Positions 1 through 5,715 are shown, counted from the stretch's first letter. The stretch: DNA of 5,806 bases from Desulfobacterales bacterium (GCA_029933295.1 JAOZOL010000101.1:1-5806); one strand, 5' to 3'. The notes: generated from the letters alone by a model not told the origin. Program-made: numbers and translations.

Positions 1-1
1 A

Positions 2-77
2 TGGTGACCCCAACGGGGATCGAACCCGTGTTTCCGGCGTGAGAGGCCGGCGTCCTAGGCCACTAGACGATGGGGCC
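2..77 (-). tRNA. tRNA-Glu (anticodon CTC)
   Basis: Read on the minus strand this folds as a complete 76-nt cloverleaf. The acceptor stem pairs GGCCCCA with TGGGGTC, with one G-U pair, followed by discriminator A and an encoded CCA (plus-strand bases 2-4). The anticodon stem is CCGGC/GCCGG around the loop CTCTCAC, giving anticodon CTC (plus-strand 41-43 read GAG), which decodes the glutamate codon GAG. The T arm is ACGGG-TTCGATC-CCCGT, and the D-arm region CGTCTAGTGGCCTAGGAC is typical of bacterial tRNA-Glu. A good promoter lies about 85 bases upstream, so it is probably transcribed independently of the protein genes before it, with read-through from them also possible. Anything beyond the 3' end, such as an integration site or further tRNAs, lies outside the window. 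Confidence 0.97.
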
Positions 78-163
78 ATTATTTTTTGAACTCGCTTTGA
101 AAATATCGATTGCGATTTTAAAGTGTTTTATCCTTGACGAGACACTATGGCAAAATCTGAGCC

Positions 164-192
164 ACCATATTTTGATGATAATATTTTGTCAA
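164..192 (-). promoter_or_regulatory. Probable sigma-70 promoter for tRNA-Glu
   Basis: On the minus strand a perfect -35 TTGACA (187-192) is followed after exactly 17 bp by TATGGT (164-169), which matches four of six -10 positions including the key first A and last T. Transcription would start near 157 and give a 5' leader of about 80 nt before the mature tRNA, to be removed by RNase P. It lies just after the stop codon of the upstream PLDc_N gene, in the only sizeable noncoding gap on this side (78-200). I see no clear terminator in that gap. Confidence 0.6.
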
Positions 193-200
193 TTGATATT

Positions 201-416
201 TTACCTGAATTTTGCTGCCGGCTTTTTCCCCCGCCAAAAGCCGAATAAGAGGTAGATCAACCACCCGATAACCGGGATGGAGGCGACGACCCACCACAGG
301 ATTTTTTCCCGGATAGATTTAAATTCTTTTTTTGCGATATCTATGAGCGACACCAGAAGCAACAACACAATAACACTGCTTAGGATGAGTACATATTTTA
401 AGGTTTGAAAATCCAT
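201..416 (-). CDS. Small PLDc_N-domain integral membrane protein
   Basis: This 71-residue protein has two hydrophobic helices, about residues 6-27 and 38-60, joined by a short charged loop (DIAKKEFKSIREK). The second half (WWVVASIPVIGWLIYLLFG, then WRGKK) matches the PLDc_N pattern, in which a W-rich helix with a conserved P-x-x-G-x-x-x-Y-x-x-x-G motif forms the N-terminal membrane anchor of cardiolipin synthases. Here the domain stands alone with no phospholipase D catalytic HKD motifs, so it is not itself an enzyme. Such stand-alone proteins are common and mostly uncharacterised. The ATG at 416 is chosen because it lies 9 bp after the transglycosylase stop. An AAAAGGA in the end of that gene could serve as a distant ribosome site, and translational coupling is likely. 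The family call is from pattern recognition, and the function is unknown. Confidence 0.8.
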   Translation of the reverse strand: MDFQTLKYVLILSSVIVLLLLVSLIDIAKKEFKSIREKILWWVVASIPVIGWLIYLLFGFWRGKKPAAKFR

Positions 417-425
417 CCTATGTTC

Positions 426-1331
426 TTATCCTTTTAATTTTTCGGAAATATTTAAAATCGTATTCACATAATACTTGCTGTGGTTGTAGTGATACACTGC
501 CTTTGCCGCTTCTTCGCGGCTGATGCCGGGTTCCCATCCGTACCGTTTTAAGTAATTGGCAATACTCACTATGGCGTCTTCGTGCTGGAAAAGATTGATC
601 CGGCCGTCATTATTGCCGTCTTTTGCCAGGGTGAGAACATTGCTGGGCATAAACTGGCAGATACCCATGGCACCGGCATAAGATCCATTGATGGTATAAG
701 GGTCAAGGCCTTCCCGTTCGACGTATTTGATAAAAGCTTTTAATTCTTTATATGCCCAATTGGCTTTGCTGACCGCTTTTTTTTCATATTCTTTTTTTGT
801 GACGCGATTTTTTTTAGGGATTTTTTTCCAGAATAAATCCCTGATCTTTTTATTTTCCAGTGCAGCCATTGTTGAAAGAATGTTGAGTACCGGTCTATTG
901 CCGACATAACTGCCGAACCGGGTCTCAACGAGCATGATCGCGGTGATGACATGCCTGTCCACACCATAGTCAATTTCCGCTTTTAACAGATCAGCATAAT
1001 GATTCCAAATATAGGTTTTTGCCCGTTGAATGGATTTGGGTGACAGGAACTGGTCATAATTGAGTTTGTTTTCCTGGTGCCGAAAATAAGAAGATATCCC
1101 TTTGATGTCAAAATTAACCCCGGAGTTGTTGAAGATGCGATGAATCTGTTTTTTTGTAAAATTTTCTTCTTTATCCTTGATTAATTGTTTCTGGAGGTGA
1201 TTGAAATTAAGCCCTTTGTCCGATGGCCATACAGTAGATGGGGAAGCGATCAGCAAGGCAATAAGAATAATCGTCATGCTGAGTAAAAAAAGCGAGTTCG
1301 ATTTTAATTTTAAGGTCAAAACATTTGCCAC
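426..1331 (-). CDS. Lytic murein transglycosylase, MltB/GH103 type
   Basis: Periplasmic enzyme that would cleave the MurNAc-GlcNAc bond of peptidoglycan to give 1,6-anhydroMurNAc ends. It has 301 residues. An N-terminal hydrophobic stretch (about 12-31) ends in ALLIASPSTVWPS and looks like a signal peptide or uncleaved anchor. There is no lipobox cysteine, unlike lipoprotein MltB. Catalytic Glu is predicted at 136 in VETRFG, within the YGVDRHVITAIMLVETRFG stretch. The second signature is GSYAGAMGICQFMPS (216-230), followed by KDGNNDGRINLF (237-248), which resembles the calcium-binding EF-hand loop of Slt35, then YNHS (282-285). There is no separate peptidoglycan-binding domain. The start is GTG at 1331, supported by GGAGGT five bases upstream; no better ATG fits. 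A lysine-rich insert (about 163-187) is encoded by several A-runs. It lies 15 bp after the phosphatase gene and is probably co-transcribed with it. Confidence 0.92.
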   Translation of the reverse strand: MANVLTLKLKSNSLFLLSMTIILIALLIASPSTVWPSDKGLNFNHLQKQLIKDKEENFTKKQIHRIFNNSGVNFDIKGISSYFRHQENKLNYDQFLSPKSIQRAKTYIWNHYADLLKAEIDYGVDRHVITAIMLVETRFGSYVGNRPVLNILSTMAALENKKIRDLFWKKIPKKNRVTKKEYEKKAVSKANWAYKELKAFIKYVEREGLDPYTINGSYAGAMGICQFMPSNVLTLAKDGNNDGRINLFQHEDAIVSIANYLKRYGWEPGISREEAAKAVYHYNHSKYYVNTILNISEKLKG

Positions 1332-1336
1332 AATCT

Positions 1337-1342
1337 ACCTCC
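1337..1342 (-). promoter_or_regulatory. Ribosome binding site deciding the GTG start of the transglycosylase
   Basis: GGAGGT on the minus strand sits five bases before the GTG at 1331, in the 15-bp gap after the phosphatase stop codon. It is a near-consensus Shine-Dalgarno site and fixes the unusual GTG start. Confidence 0.85.
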
Positions 1343-1346
1343 GGTA

Positions 1347-2153
1347 TTATTTTTTCTGGTTTTTGTGCAAGGGGATCTCATAACGCATCCGACGGGTAAA
1401 TGCGGACACATGCCGGTAGCCGGTTGTTAAAAGCAAATCGATTGCCTTGTCATAATGCTGGCCGACGCTTTGAGGTTGATGGGCGTCTGATCCGATGGTG
1501 ACAGGGATTTTCTTTTCATAGCATTTTTTCAGCAAAGACGCATCCGGATAAAACTCATTTGCCTTGTGATTATAACCGCTGGTGTTTAGTTCAACGGTAA
1601 GATTATTATATCGTATTTTGGATAATATTTCATCAAATTTTTTATCAAATCGGTCCGACGGGCGGCGGCCGAATTTTTTAAATATATCAAGATGGCATAT
1701 AATATCAATCCCACCGGCATCTATCATTAATTGCAGGACGTCCAGATAACGGGAGCAGATCACATCGATGTCTTCGTTGTCCCGTGCCTTTGTGTCTTTT
1801 GTGCTGACGATATTGATATTTTCAATAAAATGGACAGACCCGCCGATTACATCAAATGCATACGGCGCAATTATTTTTTTAACGAGGTCTTTATTTTCAG
1901 GGTCAAAATCAACTTCAAGCCCCACCTTGACGCGGATATGATTTTTGTAAACATGTGCCAGATGGCGGGCTGACTGATAGTAAAAGGGCACATAGCCGGG
2001 TTCCATGGAAAGATGGCTTCCCTTTTTATTTAAGGTCAGGTGATCAAGAAAACAGATTTCCGACAGTCCGGCGTCTATGGCACTTTTAACATACTGAACC
2101 ATGGAACCGGTTGCATGGTTGCAAAGGGATGTGTGAACGTGGTAATCAATCAT
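1347..2153 (-). CDS. PHP-family phosphatase, probable histidinol-phosphatase (HisJ/HisK type)
   Basis: The 268-residue length is typical of PHP-type histidinol-phosphatases, which hydrolyse L-histidinol phosphate in histidine biosynthesis. The PHP metal ligands are visible in order: H5 and H7 in DYHVHTSLCNH, H13, E80 in GLEVDF, H108 in GSVHF, H154 in CHLD, and D223 and H225 in GSDAH. The SEICFLDHL stretch near 31-39 also fits the family. I chose ATG at 2153 because the protein then begins MIDYHVHT, as family members do. An in-frame TTG at 2189 would add 12 residues with no family resemblance and overlaps a TTGACA sequence. No strong ribosome site precedes either start. No other histidine gene is present, so the substrate rests on family resemblance; another phosphoester-hydrolysing PHP enzyme is possible. 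It diverges from radA and heads the minus-strand run. Confidence 0.82.
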   Translation of the reverse strand: MIDYHVHTSLCNHATGSMVQYVKSAIDAGLSEICFLDHLTLNKKGSHLSMEPGYVPFYYQSARHLAHVYKNHIRVKVGLEVDFDPENKDLVKKIIAPYAFDVIGGSVHFIENINIVSTKDTKARDNEDIDVICSRYLDVLQLMIDAGGIDIICHLDIFKKFGRRPSDRFDKKFDEILSKIRYNNLTVELNTSGYNHKANEFYPDASLLKKCYEKKIPVTIGSDAHQPQSVGQHYDKAIDLLLTTGYRHVSAFTRRMRYEIPLHKNQKK

Positions 2154-2167
2154 ATGTTTAAAATGAC

Positions 2168-2196
2168 ATGCCAATCTGTCTGGTGTCAAATGCCAA
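2168..2196. repeat. Direct repeat ATGCCAA x2 in the divergent promoter region
   Basis: ATGCCAA occurs at 2168-2174 and again at 2190-2196, a 22-bp period or about two helical turns, inside the 66-bp gap between the diverging phosphatase and radA genes. It could be a paired protein-binding site controlling one or both genes. A minus-strand TTGACA (2184-2189) lies between the copies, but no convincing -10 follows it. The repeat is short and could be chance. Confidence 0.3.
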
Positions 2197-2219
2197 ATCA
2201 GGAAAGTTGAATATAAAAT

Positions 2220-3587
2220 ATGGGAAAAGCGCCTAAATCGATTTATTGTTGCCAGGAGTGCGGGTATAACGCTCCCAAATGGCTGGGCCGGTGCCCGGAG
2301 TGCGGAGCCTGGGATTGTTTTGTGGAAGAGCGGAAAATATCATCGCACAAGCCCGGCCATCGACCCGGAAAATCAGTATTGCAAGCAGCGCCGGTTCCCA
2401 TTGATTCGGTGAAGATCGATGATGATAACCGGATATTGACCGGGATCAATGAATTTGACAGGGTGCTTGGTGGCGGGATTATCTCCGGCAGTCTTGTTCT
2501 TATAGGGGGTGATCCGGGTATCGGAAAATCCACATTGATTCTCCAGGCCATTTTCGGCCTGACGAAAAAGAATCATCAGGTACTCTATGTATCCGGCGAA
2601 GAATCCATCCGGCAGTTAAAGATGAGGAGTCAGCGTTTAAATGCGGTGTCTTCGAATTTACTGGTTGTGTCGGAAATAGATGTGGACGCTATTTTAAATA
2701 TGGTGGAGACTGTTAAACCCGATGCCCTGGTGATCGATTCCATTCAGACCATGTTCAGCCAGGACGTATCTTCCGCGCCGGGGAGTGTGAGTCAGGTACG
2801 GGAAGCCACCATGAAACTGATGGTCATGGCAAAGCAGACCGGGGTTCCGACCTTTTTGATCGGCCATGTGACAAAAGACGGTGCCATTGCCGGGCCCAGG
2901 ATTATGGAGCATATGGTGGATACGGTGTTGTATTTTGAAGGGGACCAGAATCATGTGTTTCGTATTTTAAGAGCGGTTAAGAACCGGTTCGGGTCAACCA
3001 ATGAAATCGGCGTGTTTGAAATGAAAGAAGCCGGGCTTGTTGAAGTTGCCAACCCCTCAGCTGTTTTTTTGGCGGAACGGGCGGCAAATTCTCCGGGTTC
3101 GGTGGTAACGGCGTGCATGGAGGGGACAAGGCCGATTCTGGTCGAACTTCAGGCATTGATCAGCAGCGCGGGGTTCGGCACACCGCGCCGGACCATTCTC
3201 GGCCTTGATTACAACCGGGTATCCCTGCTGGTGGCGGTCATGGAAAAAAAATTAGGTTTGAATCTGGCGGGCCAGGATATATTTATGAACGTTGCCGGCG
3301 GGGTGAAGGTTTCTGAGCCGGCGGTGGATCTGGGGATTGTGGCAGCGATCGCGTCAAGCTTTCTGGACCGGTCGATTCCGGAGGGATTTCTGACCATTGG
3401 CGAGGTCGGTCTTGCCGGTGAGGTGAGGGGTGTTTCTCATCTGGAAACCCGGATAGCGGAAGTTCAAAAAATGGGATTTACAAAATGCATCGTGCCTGAG
3501 GCCAGTTTAAAGCAAGTTAACAAAAAGAGTGATATTGAGTTGATCGGGGTGGATAGATTAGCTAAAGTAATCGAAATCTTATTTTGA
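2220..3587 (+). CDS. radA: DNA repair protein RadA (Sms)
   Basis: RadA is a hexameric RecA-like ATPase of the cytoplasm that drives branch migration of recombination intermediates together with RecA. The protein has 455 residues, close to the usual length. An N-terminal zinc finger uses C11, C14, C25 and C28. The RecA-like core has Walker A GDPGIGKST at 97-105, the ALVIDSIQT Walker B segment at 169-177 and the RadA-specific KNRFG motif at 254-258. A Lon-protease-like C-terminal domain follows (about 275-455), without a Ser/Lys proteolytic pair, as known for RadA. The start MGKAPKSIYCCQECG matches the family N terminus and fixes ATG 2220. Only a weak, distant AGGAAA (2200-2205) serves as a ribosome site. 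It is first in an operon with rlmE and yebC; the rlmE start overlaps its stop. No clear sigma-70 promoter is seen upstream. Confidence 0.98.
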   Translation: MGKAPKSIYCCQECGYNAPKWLGRCPECGAWDCFVEERKISSHKPGHRPGKSVLQAAPVPIDSVKIDDDNRILTGINEFDRVLGGGIISGSLVLIGGDPGIGKSTLILQAIFGLTKKNHQVLYVSGEESIRQLKMRSQRLNAVSSNLLVVSEIDVDAILNMVETVKPDALVIDSIQTMFSQDVSSAPGSVSQVREATMKLMVMAKQTGVPTFLIGHVTKDGAIAGPRIMEHMVDTVLYFEGDQNHVFRILRAVKNRFGSTNEIGVFEMKEAGLVEVANPSAVFLAERAANSPGSVVTACMEGTRPILVELQALISSAGFGTPRRTILGLDYNRVSLLVAVMEKKLGLNLAGQDIFMNVAGGVKVSEPAVDLGIVAAIASSFLDRSIPEGFLTIGEVGLAGEVRGVSHLETRIAEVQKMGFTKCIVPEASLKQVNKKSDIELIGVDRLAKVIEILF

Positions 3588-4213
3588 TGAAACGTCGAAA
3601 ATCAAAAAATAAATATCAGTCGGATCATTTTGCAAAAAAAGCAAAAAAAGAAAATTTTCCAGCGCGGTCTGTTTACAAGTTGCAGGAAATTCAGCAGAAA
3701 TTTAAGTTAATCAATAAAGGTGACAGGGTGCTGGACCTGGGGTGCGCCCCGGGCTCCTGGTCCCAGTATGCGGCCCGGCTTGTTGGGGGTCAGGGGCAGG
3801 TTATCGGCATTGATCAGAAAAAAGTGAGTCAAAAGTTTCCGGCCAATGTGAGCATGCTGACCGGTGATGTGTTTGATCTGGCCCGAAAAGATAAAGAAAA
3901 TCTGGCCGAAATAGTCGGAAAAGGGTATAGTATTATTTTAAGTGATATGGCGCCGGCAACCACAGGGAGAAAAGAGGTTGATGCAGCCCGGTCGCATCAA
4001 CTCTGCCATGCGGCCCTGGCAATCGCCCGTCAGATTCTTAAAACAGGTGGTTGCTTTGTGTGTAAAATTTTTCAGGGTGAAGATTTTAATGAATTTAAAG
4101 ATGCGGTTTGCAATGGTTTTGATGCGCAAAAAATTTTTAAGCCCCGGAGTTGTCGAAAAGAAAGCAAGGAAATTTATATTATAGGTATTGGTAAAAAACA
4201 GGAGGAGAACTGA
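3587..4213 (+). CDS. rlmE: 23S rRNA 2'-O-ribose U2552 methyltransferase RlmE (FtsJ/RrmJ)
   Basis: This enzyme uses S-adenosylmethionine to 2'-O-methylate U2552 in the A-loop of 23S rRNA, a late step in 50S subunit assembly. The protein has 208 residues, matching the family. The basic N terminus (MKRRKSKNKY) fits RNA binding. The SAM-binding motif I is VLDLGCAPGSWSQ (48-60). The catalytic K-D-K-E tetrad is intact: K31 in RSVYKLQEI, D120 in LSDMAP, K160 in CKIFQGED and E195 in KEIYIIG. I chose ATG 3587, which shares its A with the radA TGA (TGATG). A TTG one codon upstream (3584) is in frame but less likely. No Shine-Dalgarno is seen, so translation probably depends on termination-reinitiation from radA. 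Its last codons (GAG GAG AAC) double as the ribosome site for yebC. Confidence 0.96.
   Translation: MKRRKSKNKYQSDHFAKKAKKENFPARSVYKLQEIQQKFKLINKGDRVLDLGCAPGSWSQYAARLVGGQGQVIGIDQKKVSQKFPANVSMLTGDVFDLARKDKENLAEIVGKGYSIILSDMAPATTGRKEVDAARSHQLCHAALAIARQILKTGGCFVCKIFQGEDFNEFKDAVCNGFDAQKIFKPRSCRKESKEIYIIGIGKKQEEN
4201..4207 (+). promoter_or_regulatory. Ribosome binding site of yebC, inside the rlmE 3' end
   Basis: GGAGGAG sits five bases before the yebC ATG at 4213 and encodes the last glutamates of RlmE. Combined with the TGATG overlap it gives strong coupling plus independent initiation, so YebC may be made in larger amounts than RlmE, whose start has no such site. Confidence 0.85.
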
Positions 4214-4959
4214 TGTCAGGACACAGTAAGTGGGCAAATATTAAACACAAAAAAGGTGCTGAGGATGCCAGGCGCGGAAAGGTTTTTACAAAAGTTGTCA
4301 AGGAAATAATCGTTGCCGCCCGATTCGGCGGTGGAGACCCAAATGCCAACCCCAGGCTTCGGACGGTTTTGTTAAAAGCGAAATCAGTCAATCTGCCTAA
4401 GGATAATATTGAACGGGCAATAAAAAAAGGGACCGGCGAGCTTGAAGGGGTTGATTACGAGGAGCTTTCTTACGAAGGATACGGTCCGGGTGGCGCTGCG
4501 ATTCTGCTGGAATCGCTCACCGACAATAAAAACCGGACCGTGGCGGATGTCCGTCATATATTCAGCAAACATAACGGAAATCTCGGTGAAAATGGATGTG
4601 TGGCCTGGATGTTTGATAAAAAAGGATGGTTTGAGGTTGCAAAGTCGGCGGCGGATGAAGAAACGCTGATGACGGTGGCGCTGGATGCCGGTGCTGAAGA
4701 TATAAAAGACGATGATGATGAAAATTTTGAGGTGATTACAGCGCCTGATGATTTTGAGGCAGTGAAAGCAGCCCTTGAGGAAGCCAATATTGCCTGCGTG
4801 GACGCCGAAGTAACCATGCTTCCCCAGACCAATGTCAGTCTGAAGGGGAAAGAAGCGGAACAAATGCTGAAATTGATGGACGCACTGGAAGATAATGATG
4901 ATATCCAGAAGGTTTATACGAATGCCGATATTGATGAAGAAGTGATCAACGCAATTTAG
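4213..4959 (+). CDS. yebC: YebC/PmpR family protein (TACO1 homologue)
   Basis: Cytoplasmic 248-residue protein of full family length. It begins with the hallmark MSGHSKWANIKHKKGAEDA, followed by the conserved NPRLRTVLLKAKSVNLPKDN and IERAIKKG stretches and the YEGYGPGG motif (88-94). The middle and C-terminal domains contain DNKNRT (104-109) and GNLGENG. Members were long annotated as transcriptional regulators. More recent work on bacterial members and on mitochondrial TACO1 points to relief of ribosome stalling at proline-rich stretches. Which role applies here cannot be told from sequence. The start at 4213 is certain from the conserved N terminus, the GGAGGAG site and the TGATG overlap with rlmE. 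The gene is last in the radA operon. In many bacteria yebC precedes ruvC, but here an opposing PIN gene follows at once, with stop codons overlapping. Confidence 0.97.
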   Translation: MSGHSKWANIKHKKGAEDARRGKVFTKVVKEIIVAARFGGGDPNANPRLRTVLLKAKSVNLPKDNIERAIKKGTGELEGVDYEELSYEGYGPGGAAILLESLTDNKNRTVADVRHIFSKHNGNLGENGCVAWMFDKKGWFEVAKSAADEETLMTVALDAGAEDIKDDDDENFEVITAPDDFEAVKAALEEANIACVDAEVTMLPQTNVSLKGKEAEQMLKLMDALEDNDDIQKVYTNADIDEEVINAI

Positions 4960-5357
4960 GGTTCCTTCCGATTAATGTTGAATTTGTCGAAATCGCGGTC
5001 ATAGCTGTATAAAATGCTCAGGGGGTCTTTTTCTATGCAGGCGAGCAGGTAACAGTCAACGATTTCAATGTTTTTTTCATGCCACAGCGCCAGCATTCGT
5101 AACACGATTTTTTTCTCCTTAACAACAATGCCCTTATAGTTAAGGAGATCCATTAAACCGCCGGCAATCTGTTTTCGGGGGACTTGATAAACGCTTTTTA
5201 AAATAAATATCGTCTGGAATAACACAATCAGCTTCAACTCAATACGCATCTCGCCGCGTTCCAGGGACTCAAAGAACGTATACAGATTCTTATATTTCTT
5301 GGCGTTGTCAAGCGTCAGAAACCGAACCAGAACATTGGTATCCAACAGGGAAATCAC
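4956..5357 (-). CDS. PIN-domain protein, VapC-like toxin with altered active site
   Basis: This 133-residue protein has the PIN-fold order of VapC toxins, which are Mg-dependent RNases. D6 lies in ISLLDTNVLVRFL, D101 in IVDCYLLA, and D120 and D123 in YSYDRDFDK. The segment LIVLFQTIFIL (about 43-53) aligns with the family region that normally carries a conserved Glu (pattern ...LxEvxxxL). Here the residue is Gln48, codon CAG, one base from GAG. Loss of this acid usually weakens or abolishes activity, so the toxin may be impaired. I chose the GTG at 5357 because it forms a GTGA overlap with the antitoxin stop and has AAAGGA eight bases upstream. An ATG at 5366 would add three residues but has no proper ribosome-site spacing. 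The antitoxin gene lies directly upstream. RNA target unknown. Confidence 0.83.
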   Translation of the reverse strand: MISLLDTNVLVRFLTLDNAKKYKNLYTFFESLERGEMRIELKLIVLFQTIFILKSVYQVPRKQIAGGLMDLLNYKGIVVKEKKIVLRMLALWHEKNIEIVDCYLLACIEKDPLSILYSYDRDFDKFNINRKEP

Positions 5358-5647
5358 TTTTTCCATCCTTTCGTAAAGCCGGTTTCGGTCGCCTTTTTAA
5401 TGTCGGCTCTGGTTGGCTTCGGTTTTTTCGATGCATAGCCGCTGAAGATGCCGAATAACCGTTCGGTCAAGGATTTCCGGGTGATTTTTTTGGAAAGTGG
5501 TTTTAATAAAATACCCTCCGGTGAAGGGATCACATTAATCTGGTCGCCGATTTCAATAAGATATTTTTTTCTTAAGGAAACGGGAATGACCACCTGCCCC
5601 TTTTGAAACACCTTCATTTTAATGGACTCTTTTGTGCTGGTACTCAT
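5354..5647 (-). CDS. AbrB/MazE-fold antitoxin (VapB-like)
   Basis: This 97-residue protein has an N-terminal swapped-hairpin AbrB/SpoVT DNA-binding domain, about residues 11-52: MKVFQKGQVVIPVSLRKKY, IEIGDQINVIPSPEG, ILLKPL. The C-terminal part (KKPKPTRADIKKATETGFTKGWKK region, 74-97) resembles the toxin-neutralising tails of such antitoxins, which wrap around the PIN partner. The ATG at 5647 is chosen because AAGGGG lies seven bases upstream. The open frame continues upstream to 5752, but that stretch holds the promoter and operator and has no family resemblance. The gene is followed by the PIN gene through a GTGA overlap, giving the usual antitoxin-first order. By analogy with this class the antitoxin, alone or with the toxin, would repress its own promoter through the dyad at 5676-5704. 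Confidence 0.88.
   Translation of the reverse strand: MSTSTKESIKMKVFQKGQVVIPVSLRKKYLIEIGDQINVIPSPEGILLKPLSKKITRKSLTERLFGIFSGYASKKPKPTRADIKKATETGFTKGWKK
5366..5371 (-). promoter_or_regulatory. Ribosome binding site favouring the GTG start of the PIN gene
   Basis: AAAGGA on the minus strand ends eight bases before GTG 5357, standard spacing. Relative to the alternative ATG at 5366 it would touch the start codon, so it supports the GTG start and the GTGA overlap. Confidence 0.6.
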
Positions 5648-5654
5648 AGAGATT

Positions 5655-5660
5655 CCCCTT
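5655..5660 (-). promoter_or_regulatory. Ribosome binding site of the antitoxin gene
   Basis: AAGGGG on the minus strand lies seven bases before ATG 5647. It decides that start over the in-frame upstream codons, whose translation would have to begin before the promoter. Confidence 0.75.
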
Positions 5661-5675
5661 GTTAAAAATAATTTT

Positions 5676-5704
5676 GTTATACCTAAAAAATAATTAAGTA
5701 TAAC
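5676..5704. promoter_or_regulatory. Probable autoregulatory operator of the antitoxin-PIN pair
   Basis: A perfect inverted repeat GTTATAC (5676-5682) and GTATAAC (5698-5704) has arm centres 22 bp apart, about two helical turns. Extended arms agree at 12 of 14 positions (TT-x-GTTATAC-x-TAA). The centre, near 5690, coincides with the proposed -10 element. One arm lies in the -35/-10 spacer and the other near the transcription start. An antitoxin dimer pair bound here would block RNA polymerase, which fits the autorepression known for AbrB-type antitoxins. Confidence 0.7.
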
Positions 5705-5715
5705 CAAAAAGTCAA
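5687..5715 (-). promoter_or_regulatory. Probable sigma-70 promoter of the antitoxin-PIN operon
   Basis: On the minus strand -35 TTGACT (5710-5715) is separated by 17 bp from TATTTT (5687-5692) in an AT-rich stretch about 40-70 bases before the antitoxin start. An alternative -10, TATACT (5697-5702), is a better hexamer but lacks a -35 at the right distance. The position over the dyad operator strengthens the call. Confidence 0.55.

Noticed and set aside
70..255. 61-residue plus-strand frame overlapping the tRNA end
   Set aside because: It starts inside the tRNA-Glu sequence, runs over the tRNA promoter and antisense to the PLDc_N gene, and has no ribosome site.
740..973. 77-residue minus-strand frame inside the transglycosylase gene, as a frameshift product
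   Set aside because: The main frame is intact through all GH103 motifs and the alternative frame shows no domain; only the A-run slippage possibility is kept as a finding.
2154..2189. TTG start at 2189 for the PHP phosphatase, or a promoter using the same TTGACA as -35
   Set aside because: The 12 added residues do not resemble the family, whose members start at the DYHVHT motif. As a promoter, the -10 at 17-18 bp spacing matches only two or three of six positions, so neither reading is well supported.
2243..2551. Minus-strand open frames inside radA (also 2373-2576, 2694-2954, 3209-3397)
   Set aside because: They lie antisense to a strongly conserved full-length gene, have low-complexity or implausible composition and no ribosome sites; they are shadows.
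4384..4863. Minus-strand 159-residue and 92-residue open frames across yebC
   Set aside because: Antisense to conserved yebC; Ser/Ala- or Phe/Ile-rich translations with no recognisable domain.
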